A stretch of DNA of 64,000 nucleotides from CAYNJG01 sp965216885. GTDB lineage: Bacteria; Planctomycetota; Planctomycetia; Pirellulales; Pirellulaceae. The translations under genes and the position numbers were made by a program. The stretch is taken from contig OZ244209.1 in the NCBI GenBank assembly GCA_965216885.1, positions 2,170,001-2,234,000 of the forward strand. Reading direction: 5' to 3'. The notes under the pieces are model-generated. The model was not told where the DNA came from and did not search any database. It saw nothing but the letters and a program-made list of their open reading frames with translations. Positions 25,743 to 34,340 of the stretch are shown piece after piece; position 1 is the first letter of the stretch, and the number at the start of each line of letters is the position of its first letter.

Positions 25743-28235
25743 ATGCTGACACCAGGCACAGCTCCCGCCATGCGTAACAACAAGCTCCGACCGCTCGTTC
25801 TGTATGCAACGCTCGCTGCGTTGTGCTTCGCCGGCACTGCCCGAGCCGATCTTTCCCTGATTCAGAAACATTGCTCCAGTTGCCATGCGGGCGAAGAGCC
25901 CAAGGGCGAGTTCGATCTACGACAATTGCGAGCTCGACCCGATAAAGGCAACGCAGATTACTGGGTCAACAGCCTCGAATACGTGCGGGCTGAAGAGATG
26001 CCGCCGGCCGAGCATAATCGGTTGACCAGCGAAGAACGCAAGCGGCTAGTTCGTTTCCTGCAGCGAAATGTCAATCGTTACGAGGATCAGTTGAAGCGAC
26101 CCACACGTGTTCCCCCACGGCGGCTGAACAATCGGGAATTCGCCAACAGCCTTCGCGATGTGCTGTTGCTGGAAGATCTTGGCACACATCAGCCCGCAGC
26201 CATGCTGATTGGCGATACGCTGAAGGACGGTTTTGATACGCACGGTGAAACGCTCGGCATGAGCGAGTATCACCTTGATCAGTACATTACCGCAATTCGC
26301 AAGGTGCTCGACGCCACGATTCTGACGGGCGACCGACCGCCAACCCAAAGTTATCAGATACCCTCGAGCTTGTTGCGAGTTACCGACATTTCCAATCGCA
26401 AGCGTGCCGAGCAAACCAAGCGGACCGCCGATTCGATCGAAATGCTCAGTCTTCGATTACGTGCGTACTTTGCCAGTTTTGAAACCGTCCCGCACACGGG
26501 TCGCTACCGGATAAAGCTACGTGCAAAAACGAAGGACCGACACATCTACGACCAGCGTGAAACGGGGATTTGGGACAACGACCCCATCGTGTTACGAGCA
26601 CACATGGGCGACCGGGTACGCGATTTTCAGCTTCGCGACGACCGGGTCACGGAACTCGAACTGGAGGAATGGCTTGCAGCCGGAACGGCTGTGCAGTACT
26701 CGTTCCTGACGGACGGACTGCGGTTGCAAGGTAACGGAAACTTTAAATTCCAGTACCGGATCGCTCACGACTACATCAAACAGAACAATCCCGAGCTCTA
26801 CCAGCGTGTCGTAACGGAAGAAGTCCCGCGTGCCAAGCGTCGCAACACGAGCCCGGCGCACTGGGTTCATTGGGTGGACTACTGGCAGGGTCCGCGTCCC
26901 ATCCTGTTCGACGCGACCGTGGAAGGCCCAATCTACGCATCATGGCCACCCAAACGCCAGATCGCGTTGCTGGGCGAAAATCCAAACGCAAAGAACGCCG
27001 CAAATATACTCCGCCCCATCGCAACCCGAGCATGGCGGCGAGAGATCTCTAACGAAGAGCTGCAGCCCATCGTCAATCTGGTTCAGTCTCATGCAGACTC
27101 GTTGGGCGACATTGAGGCACTCCGGGAAGGTATCGTTGCCATTCTTTCTTCCCCTTCGTTCCTGCTGGTGAATTCAGGCGAACCCAGCAACGCGGAGCGG
27201 TTTTCAACGAAGCTTGCCTACTTCCTTGAGGGCACCTCCCCCACGGACGCTCTTCGCCAGCAGGTCGAGGCGGGAAAGCTGGACTCATTGACAGCCATTC
27301 GAGATGAGATCGACCGGCGCATTACGACCGGTAAGGCTGATGAGTTTCTTAATGAGTTTCCGTTCGGCTGGCTGCAACTGGACCGGATCAACTTCATGGC
27401 TCCTGATCCCGAACGATTTCCGTTGTACGAAAAGAAGCGAATTCATGAGGACATGACCAAAGAGGTGCTCGCCTTCTTTGGACACGCCGTTCGTGAAAAC
27501 CGTCCTGTCACGGAACTCTTGACCGCCAACTACTCGTTCGTCAATGCCGACCTTGCTGGCGTCTATGGTATCGATGGTGTCGAACCAGATTCAAAACTTC
27601 GCAAGCACACCTTTCACGATGGCAAGCGTGGTGGGTTCCTGGGGATGGCAGCGTTCCTGACGCTTACTTCGGACTCGCTGGGAACGTCTCCCATTCACCG
27701 GGCTATCTACGTGATGGAAAATTTCATGGGCATCCATCCATCGCCTCCACCAGCGGATGTGGACATTACTGAGCCCGATATCCGTTCCGCTACAACGATT
27801 CGTGAGGTGCTGGAGGCGCATCGTGCGGACGCTTCCTGTGCTTCCTGCCATCAGTCGATTGATCCCTACGGATATGCCTTTGAGAACTTCGACCCGATCG
27901 GAGCATGGCGAGACCGATATGACCCACCCCAGTCAACAGGCAAACGACGGAATCGAAAAGCGAATCCAGGACCGCCCGTCGACGCCTCGGCGACATTCAT
28001 GACGGGATCCAGCTACCGCGACATCCGGGAGTTTCGCGAACTCATGAAGACGGAAGCAAATCAGCGCCGCTTTGTGCGTTGCTTTGTTACCAAGCTCCTG
28101 ACCTACGCAAACGGAATCGAGCCGGAGAGCTATAGCGAAGTCGACGCGATCGTCGAACGAGCGGCCGAACACGGGTTCCGCATTGTCGAGACGATCGCCG
28201 CAGTCATCGACAGCCCGCTCTTCCGCGAACAATAG
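25743..28235 (+). CDS. Planctomycete cytochrome-like protein with DUF1587/1595/1592/1588/1585 domains
   Basis: An 830-residue exported protein. After a signal peptide ending GTARA comes a cytochrome-type heme motif CSSCH (44-48), then DUF1587 (PPRRLNNREFANSLRDVL), DUF1595 (IATRAWRREISNEEL...), DUF1592 (KLAYFLEGTSPTDALR...), DUF1588 with a second CASCH (about residue 698) in CASCHQSIDPYGYAFENFD, and DUF1585 at the C-terminus (RFVRCFVTKLLTYANG). This is the full standard set. The function is unknown, but two c-type heme sites suggest redox work in the periplasm with the DUF1552 partner. Start: ATG 25743 or 25770; neither has a good ribosome site, and both give a signal peptide. Confidence 0.9.
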   Translation: MLTPGTAPAMRNNKLRPLVLYATLAALCFAGTARADLSLIQKHCSSCHAGEEPKGEFDLRQLRARPDKGNADYWVNSLEYVRAEEMPPAEHNRLTSEERKRLVRFLQRNVNRYEDQLKRPTRVPPRRLNNREFANSLRDVLLLEDLGTHQPAAMLIGDTLKDGFDTHGETLGMSEYHLDQYITAIRKVLDATILTGDRPPTQSYQIPSSLLRVTDISNRKRAEQTKRTADSIEMLSLRLRAYFASFETVPHTGRYRIKLRAKTKDRHIYDQRETGIWDNDPIVLRAHMGDRVRDFQLRDDRVTELELEEWLAAGTAVQYSFLTDGLRLQGNGNFKFQYRIAHDYIKQNNPELYQRVVTEEVPRAKRRNTSPAHWVHWVDYWQGPRPILFDATVEGPIYASWPPKRQIALLGENPNAKNAANILRPIATRAWRREISNEELQPIVNLVQSHADSLGDIEALREGIVAILSSPSFLLVNSGEPSNAERFSTKLAYFLEGTSPTDALRQQVEAGKLDSLTAIRDEIDRRITTGKADEFLNEFPFGWLQLDRINFMAPDPERFPLYEKKRIHEDMTKEVLAFFGHAVRENRPVTELLTANYSFVNADLAGVYGIDGVEPDSKLRKHTFHDGKRGGFLGMAAFLTLTSDSLGTSPIHRAIYVMENFMGIHPSPPPADVDITEPDIRSATTIREVLEAHRADASCASCHQSIDPYGYAFENFDPIGAWRDRYDPPQSTGKRRNRKANPGPPVDASATFMTGSSYRDIREFRELMKTEANQRRFVRCFVTKLLTYANGIEPESYSEVDAIVERAAEHGFRIVETIAAVIDSPLFREQ

Positions 28236-28284
28236 TTTCCGCCGGCCAAGGGCTTGGGTCTCTTTGATCCCGATTTCGATGCAC

Positions 28285-29079
28285 TTACGACGAACGATTC
28301 TGTCCGGCGGGACGATTTGGATCCACCGGCGCGATCGAAAGTCCGCCCGATGCTCTCAACTCCAACCGATAGGTCATGCCTTTACGGACGGCAGTGTAGG
28401 GCTCCTCGCCGTGAGCAGCCCGGATGCCCTTTTCATATGCGAGTTCGGGGTTGTTGGCGAACTCCCAAAAGTCGGCCCAGATCTGCTGCTCGAAGTCAGA
28501 TACCTCTTTCCCCCGAGCATACGCAGGCGGTCGCTCGCCGACATCGTCCAGTCGATAGGCTTCGGCAGGGCTCTGGTATTCGCCGTGAATGCCACGAAAC
28601 AGGCAGATTGAAGTCGCACGATTAATTTCCGCACGTTCAACGTAGTGGTCGGCAAACTTCACGACCCAGTAGTCCACGTAGACCTTATCGCCTTCCAGTC
28701 GAAAGCGACGAGCTTCGCCAATTTCTCGGCCGTCATCCGCAATTTCCACAAATTCGATCTCCGTCCAGGCCCGTCCCGTGGTCGGATCAATGGTTTGATC
28801 GAGCACTCGTATTTCAGCGAGCCGATGGTCGATCTTGATGAGATGCAGAGCCGTGTCCAGCTTCTCCACCTGGTTCAGTAGTTGCGTTGTTTTCTCTCGT
28901 TCGGTCTTCAGTTCCACCTCGGTCAATCGCAACCGTTCGCGAAACTCACCGAGACGCTCGCCCTGATGAACCTGTTCGTATCCAAACCAGCCTGCCACGC
29001 AGATGCCGGCGATGATGCAGAGCCCGATCAGCTTCTGCAGAAGATTGTTGATTGAATTGATGACGTCCGTTGCGCTCAT
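28285..29079 (-). CDS. Single-pass membrane protein with coiled coil
   Basis: A 264-residue protein: a short cytoplasmic head, one membrane helix (LIGLCIIAGICVAGWFGY, about 17-34), a coiled coil (about 45-80, REKTTQLLNQVEKLDTALHL) and a soluble C-terminal domain with strands such as TEIEFVEIADDG and DKVYVDYWVVKF. No family is recognised, but the same plan is common in planctomycete hypothetical proteins. The ATG at 29079 directly precedes the membrane segment; the upstream frame to 29187 lacks features. Convergent with the DUF1592 gene, and the third gene of a minus-strand run with the Wza-like and AsmA-like genes. Confidence 0.65.
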   Translation of the reverse strand: MSATDVINSINNLLQKLIGLCIIAGICVAGWFGYEQVHQGERLGEFRERLRLTEVELKTEREKTTQLLNQVEKLDTALHLIKIDHRLAEIRVLDQTIDPTTGRAWTEIEFVEIADDGREIGEARRFRLEGDKVYVDYWVVKFADHYVERAEINRATSICLFRGIHGEYQSPAEAYRLDDVGERPPAYARGKEVSDFEQQIWADFWEFANNPELAYEKGIRAAHGEEPYTAVRKGMTYRLELRASGGLSIAPVDPNRPAGQNRSS

Positions 29080-29199
29080 GTGACTTCGCCAAAATTGAGT
29101 TTGGATGCCCGCCGCTGGAACTTCTACAACCTCGTTGCGGAACAATGCAAGATCGATCACTCCGCAACGCAAATGGGGTGGCAGCACCGGGGAATGCTA

Positions 29200-30027
29200 T
29201 CACTTGCGTTCCGAATAGTCACGGCAATGTGGGCAACTGCGTTCCTTGATCTGGAGGCTTTGCCGAATATCTTCCAGCATTGTCAGGCTTGGCACGTAAA
29301 TTCGGTCGCCGGGCTTCACCTGGTAGTTCGTCGAGGTATCACCGAGCTGGACAATTTGCTGATAACAAATTGGGAAGATCTGCGGGTCAGCATCTGCCGA
29401 TCTCGGGCGAGTCAGGATGACCTTGTGCTCGTTACTGCGGTCGGTCAAACCGCCGGCCGAAATGATCGCGTCCAACACCGTTTCCCGCCCAACCAGCGGA
29501 TACGAACCCGGTGCATTCACTTCTCCCAGCACGTAAACCAGAGAACTCTCGTTGCTGACCAGGCGCACGGAGAGATCCGTGTTGATCGGCATGCTCTCCC
29601 GGCCGCCATAGGAAGCCTGAGTTACGCCGGCTCGTGGCTTGTTGTGAAATGCTGCGACCCGCGTTTGAGCTTGCTTTTTGATCTCATAGAGCGTCAGTCC
29701 CGCGACCGGCACGGTTCCATATTGCCCCAACTCAATCGTTCCATCGGATTGAACCGTCTGATCGCTGGAAAAGCGAATTGGTGAATCGAAGTCGGCCGGT
29801 TCCACTACCAGGACGTCGCCTGGTTCAACTCGGTGTGCAGCCTGAACCGTTTTTGACATTTCGTGCGGGACGTCATCGGGGTGTCCGGTCTGATCGCGGA
29901 TTTTGCTGGCCGTGGACAGCATCTTGTATGGCCCGGATGCCACCGGCAGCCCGAGCGAACTCAAGGTCGAACAACCGGTCAGCATCAATGGCAGAACGAC
30001 GAGCAGTGAAACGCGCGTCCATCGCAT
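29200..30027 (-). CDS. Wza-like polysaccharide export lipoprotein
   Basis: A 275-residue lipoprotein with a lipobox (MLTGC, Cys at about 19). The mature part begins with the polysaccharide export domain: HRVEPGDVLVVEPADFDSP, then TIELGQYGTVPVAGLTLYEIKKQAQTR, followed by an SLBB-type segment (VYVLGEVNAPGSYPLVGRETVLDAIISAGGL) and VKPGDRIYVP. Wza-type proteins form the outer-membrane channel for exopolysaccharide. The ATG at 30027 lies just 7 bp after the AsmA-like stop, implying one transcript. A second start at 30054 would add nine residues and overlap that gene. Confidence 0.85.
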   Translation of the reverse strand: MRWTRVSLLVVLPLMLTGCSTLSSLGLPVASGPYKMLSTASKIRDQTGHPDDVPHEMSKTVQAAHRVEPGDVLVVEPADFDSPIRFSSDQTVQSDGTIELGQYGTVPVAGLTLYEIKKQAQTRVAAFHNKPRAGVTQASYGGRESMPINTDLSVRLVSNESSLVYVLGEVNAPGSYPLVGRETVLDAIISAGGLTDRSNEHKVILTRPRSADADPQIFPICYQQIVQLGDTSTNYQVKPGDRIYVPSLTMLEDIRQSLQIKERSCPHCRDYSERK

Positions 30028-30034
30028 CGCTGAC

Positions 30035-33000
30035 TCAACGGAATGAAAGTTCATCAGAGCTATTCCTGAAGGCTATCGCCTGGTTCATGAAAAATTTGAT
30101 TGCTTCCTGCCCGATCTGCCGGCCGGGCTCCAGTCGAATGACCGGCCGAGCCCCCGTGCCGCCAATCCGCAGGTGCACAACGCGGTTCTTTAGTGCATCG
30201 TTAGCCTTCGCGACCAGCCCAATCGGCGTGGGTGCTGCCATCAGCAGCGGTGAATCAGCAAGCTCAAGCAATTTGTCGGCCGGTCCCGACTCATCTGTCT
30301 TCACCATCACCTGAAGATTCAATCGCCCTTGAAGAGTTGCCGTGCCTTCCGCCAGCATCTGTGCATTCGCAGCAGCCATGGTCACTCGATCGAGATGCAC
30401 GATGCCGTTTCCAAGTCGCCCCTGGATTCGACTCTCGTCAAACGATGTCGTCGACGGAATGGTGGTGAGGAATTTCGTCAGATCGCTGACCACCGGCAAT
30501 TCCAGCGAGCTCGCGTCACTGAGCGTCGCATCGAAAGTGCCTTTGAAATCATTTGCGTCGGTGGCTCGTTTGGCACTCAGTCGGACAGTGCCGTCAAGGA
30601 ATCCGCCGCCCGCACTGGAATTGCCTTTCAGGATTCGTCCGGTGTCCACGCGTCGAGCGGTCGACGTCAGCGACATGTCCAGCTTGCCATTCCAACGCCC
30701 CTTCGCATTGGTGACCACTCGACCGCCGCCCAGTTCCACAGCGGCATTGGTCGTCCGCCATTGCACTGCCTTCGCCGCCGGGTCCAAAGACCAATCCACT
30801 GGCACACGAAGGCGTGACATCGCAATCGGGCCGGCCGTCCCGCGATCCATGGAGATGACCGCTCGCCCCGAAGGACGCCGCCCAAGTCGCCCTTGCAAAC
30901 GCATGCTCATCAGCCCCGTGGCCAGTTGCCCGCGACGATCAATGGGTACGAGTGCCTTCTGCAATGCGACACTTGAGGTGGATAGCTCGAAGGTGCCATT
31001 CATAGTGTCGTCCAACGTCACCCGACCACGACCGTTCACGCGACCGCCGGCAAATTGCCCTGTGAAGCGACGCACGTCCACCAGTTTTTCGCCCAAGACA
31101 ATTTCGCTCTGCAGTTGGTTCGACCAGAGCACATTGTCCCAGCGAAGGTCATTGATTTTGATATCCGCCTTCGCCACCGTGCCGTTCTGGCGTTCTGCCT
31201 CACCTCGAGTCAGTGTCGCTGTTACGCTCCCTCGCAACGGCCGCAATGCATCACGCTGTCCGATGGCCGGCCAAACCTCCTGCAGCCGCACCTCCGAGAG
31301 AACAGCCTGTGCCGCCACTGGCAAGGATGCGAATTGCTGCAATGCGTCTGCCGGAAGTGCCGCAAGTTCCACTGCATTTGCAGTAGCTTCTACCTTGAGT
31401 TCGCCGCCGAACCCCGCCGCACTCAGATCAGCGTTCGCGATCCCCTTCCGTAGCGCGATCTTCGCTTCCAACTGTTTGACCGCGGAGTTTCGCACCATGA
31501 TGCCAGGCGAGGTAATGACGGTCACCGCATCAATCGCCTCCAGCGAGGTTAGTGAACTAGCGGTAAAGTCACAGGAAAGATCGCCTTCGACGCGTTCTTT
31601 CACGCCCGCCAGCCGCATGATGGCCGGCAATGAAATATCTCGGACGTTCCCGGATAGCGTGGGGCCGGCTGAAGCTGTCGTTGCTGAGTCCACAGAAATC
31701 GCAGAACGCGTCTCCGGCATGAAATCCCTGAGCTCAAGACTCAAGCTCCCTCCCAACAGCCCCTTGGGTGGAGTGTCTGCGACGATCATGTTTGGTGTTG
31801 CCACAAAATCCAGGCGAGTCGGATCGAAGGAGCGCGAACCAATACGTAGCTCGGTGCCATTGGCCGATCCGATGGCTCGCCACGTTGACGATGCAACTTC
31901 TCCGCTCGCCTGAAACAAAAGGGAAAGCCGACCTTCGACAGGCGTTTGACTTGCTGCAGCCGCCACGACTCCGAGATCGACACCTTCAATCGCCACGTCG
32001 CCCGTAAACGCGAACGGCGTTGTCAAACCACAAGACGCATCGCCACGAAGCTGTCCACCAACCACCGTGCCCGCCAGCTCATACAAAGTAGCTCTTCCAT
32101 CCGAGAGGCGACATCGCGTCTGGCAATTGGCAACCGGCAAACCATCGACTCGCAGTCCGGCGACCTGAAGCGTGGCATCGCCAAGCCATGCCGTCGGCTC
32201 GGCGGCGAGATTGGCCGGACACTGCATCACGGTGTGTGCGCGAACCTCACCCTCGATTTGCCGGCCTTCGATGTTCGCCAGACGAGTGGCCGTTGCGAGA
32301 GACAATCGGTCCAGTCGGCATTCAATGCGTATGGGGGCTTCGCTCGCCAAGCGGCCTTTCGCGATCAAACTACAGGACGACTGTTCGCCGTTTTCTATGT
32401 CAAGCAACACCAGATTCCGGAAGTCGGCTCGTAGTTGCTCATGCTGAAGCTGAAGAACGCCTCGCCCCTGTGCGACGGACACACCGTTGGCCTGAACACC
32501 GGAGGCATCGATCGTCCCGATCACGGCATAGCTTGCTGGTTCGGCGAGCGTAGCAAGAGGGATCTTGATCTCTGCGGCGCCACGCACTTGCCCGGAGGAC
32601 TGCACCAATCCATCGATCGGCGAACGCCCTTCTGACGACCTCTCCGCAAACCGCTGTAACTGCTCGATCGATACCCCGTCGGAAACCACGGTTGCCGAGA
32701 TCATTCCCGTCGATCGTGTGGGTTGTTGCCCTGCGAGATCCAAAGCCCCGGCTATCTTCACGTTGGTGGTCGTGGGGGCGATCGCGATCTCGTAAGCCTC
32801 GACGTTATGAACGCGACACCACGCGTCACCGTCCAGATGCAACAGGCCGTCTCGCCACGCCACGGACAACTTGGTGTTGGATTCCAACTTGCCCTGAACT
32901 TCAGCCGGAAGCAGTTCGTTTGGCACCCATTCCGTACTCACCCCCGAACAGTTGGCCGACAAGACGCCGTCAATGCGATCTCCTTTTGTCCCCAACCCGT

Positions 33001-34018
33001 CAAATTCAAACGTCCCGTCCACCCCAAACGTGCCGCCCAACAATTCGCCGAGCGACTGCAACTTCAGGCTGCCGTCTACCATGGCCCCCTGCGCGCGGAA
33101 ATTGACGATGCCAGTTCGTTCCGGAGTGGAAACGGAGAATTCGTCCACGGCCACTTTCACGATGGCCTGTTGCAAGTTGGTGAGCGAACCTGACTGCGTC
33201 AATTCAAGCGAACTTGTCGCCTCCCAGGTGTGCAAGTCGACAGCATCAGGAATGAGGGGCCATCGCGCCAGTTCACCGGAGCTCACCTGTACGCCAAGCA
33301 GCGATAGCTCCGACTCCGACTCCAGCTTCACGAGGTCAATCTTCGACTGCAGCTTGAGGCTTGCCGACAGCAGTTCGGGAACCTCGCCGCGCACGAACAC
33401 CCGACCGGCTTCGTGTAACACAAGTAGATCGGCGTTAGCAATATCCAGTGATTCCCGTCCCGTCTGGTGAACCGCAAATCTCGCGTTGCGGACGACCACT
33501 TGCCGAAAAGGCAGACTCGTTACCGGTTCGGATTCGGGGTCGCCCGCCGGCAAGGTCGGGATGTGCGTGACGAGCGTACCGTGGTGATCAAACTGCAAGT
33601 GCACGACTGGTTCGTCCACGACCAGCTTCTCGACCCACACGCCGTGACGGATGCCAGCCAACACCGACAGATCAACGGAAATTTGCTTGATAGCCAGCGT
33701 GGGCTGTTGGCAGGTCGGTGACCAAATCACAACGTCGTCAATCGTGACCTTGCGCAATCCAAGGCGAACCTTCCTAATCGTCGCCGTGCCACCGGATACG
33801 GACTGCATCGCGTCACTGGCGACACGCCGTGAGACTTCGTTGAGCAGCGGGATGCTGAGCATCGAAAGGAGCGCAGCGGTAACCAACCATTGTCGCCAAT
33901 TGACTCTTCGTTTGCGCGTACGCTGCGTTATTTCCGCTGGTTGGACCACGCCGAACAGGTCGCTATCGATGGAGTACGTTGCTTCGATCGGAGGGATTAC
34001 CGAATCGCCCGAAGCCAC
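30035..34018 (-). CDS. Giant AsmA/TamB-like inner-membrane-anchored protein
   Basis: A 1327-residue protein with a GTG start (34018). An N-terminal membrane anchor (about residues 42-60, WLVTAALLSMLSIPLLNEV) is followed by long beta-rich repeats typical of AsmA/TamB/DUF748 bridge proteins: VTIDDVVIWSP, GVWVEKLVVDEPVVHLQFDHHG, and at the C-terminus the AsmA-like end (GTATLQGRLNLQVMVKTDES) with VVHLRIGGTGARPVIRLEPG. Such proteins carry lipids or assist outer-membrane assembly across the periplasm. It heads the operon with the Wza-like lipoprotein, so it may help place exported polysaccharide or outer-membrane lipid. The family is clear; the cargo is not. Confidence 0.8.
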   Translation of the reverse strand: MASGDSVIPPIEATYSIDSDLFGVVQPAEITQRTRKRRVNWRQWLVTAALLSMLSIPLLNEVSRRVASDAMQSVSGGTATIRKVRLGLRKVTIDDVVIWSPTCQQPTLAIKQISVDLSVLAGIRHGVWVEKLVVDEPVVHLQFDHHGTLVTHIPTLPAGDPESEPVTSLPFRQVVVRNARFAVHQTGRESLDIANADLLVLHEAGRVFVRGEVPELLSASLKLQSKIDLVKLESESELSLLGVQVSSGELARWPLIPDAVDLHTWEATSSLELTQSGSLTNLQQAIVKVAVDEFSVSTPERTGIVNFRAQGAMVDGSLKLQSLGELLGGTFGVDGTFEFDGLGTKGDRIDGVLSANCSGVSTEWVPNELLPAEVQGKLESNTKLSVAWRDGLLHLDGDAWCRVHNVEAYEIAIAPTTTNVKIAGALDLAGQQPTRSTGMISATVVSDGVSIEQLQRFAERSSEGRSPIDGLVQSSGQVRGAAEIKIPLATLAEPASYAVIGTIDASGVQANGVSVAQGRGVLQLQHEQLRADFRNLVLLDIENGEQSSCSLIAKGRLASEAPIRIECRLDRLSLATATRLANIEGRQIEGEVRAHTVMQCPANLAAEPTAWLGDATLQVAGLRVDGLPVANCQTRCRLSDGRATLYELAGTVVGGQLRGDASCGLTTPFAFTGDVAIEGVDLGVVAAAASQTPVEGRLSLLFQASGEVASSTWRAIGSANGTELRIGSRSFDPTRLDFVATPNMIVADTPPKGLLGGSLSLELRDFMPETRSAISVDSATTASAGPTLSGNVRDISLPAIMRLAGVKERVEGDLSCDFTASSLTSLEAIDAVTVITSPGIMVRNSAVKQLEAKIALRKGIANADLSAAGFGGELKVEATANAVELAALPADALQQFASLPVAAQAVLSEVRLQEVWPAIGQRDALRPLRGSVTATLTRGEAERQNGTVAKADIKINDLRWDNVLWSNQLQSEIVLGEKLVDVRRFTGQFAGGRVNGRGRVTLDDTMNGTFELSTSSVALQKALVPIDRRGQLATGLMSMRLQGRLGRRPSGRAVISMDRGTAGPIAMSRLRVPVDWSLDPAAKAVQWRTTNAAVELGGGRVVTNAKGRWNGKLDMSLTSTARRVDTGRILKGNSSAGGGFLDGTVRLSAKRATDANDFKGTFDATLSDASSLELPVVSDLTKFLTTIPSTTSFDESRIQGRLGNGIVHLDRVTMAAANAQMLAEGTATLQGRLNLQVMVKTDESGPADKLLELADSPLLMAAPTPIGLVAKANDALKNRVVHLRIGGTGARPVIRLEPGRQIGQEAIKFFMNQAIAFRNSSDELSFR

Positions 34019-34340
34019 ACAAGGTGGATTGGCGGTATTTCAGCGGGCACGTATTTTGTCTCCGGATTCCACAAGCGGCAGCCCGCGATTCCCATGGGTG
34101 CTATCACGCACGGCGCGGCAGGAGTCGTGAAACATTCAAGCCCATCTTCTACCGCACCACAACGCGCGAACCCGATTCGATACGATCCGTAAATGCAATT
34201 GCACGTAGCATCGCAGGTCGCGGCTTAACCTCGACAATCCTGTAGATAGCTCCGTCGCAATTTTCGCGCCTCCGGACTATCATGCCCCGTCCGCAACGTC
34301 CCGCCTTACAATCCCCCACGCCCCCCCGGCTGCTCCCTCC
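34019..34340. other. Divergent intergenic region
   Basis: A 322-bp gap between the AsmA-like gene and the RND transporter, transcribed away from each other. It should hold two promoters. I see C-rich tracts just before the transporter start but no recognisable operator or RNA. Confidence 0.4.
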
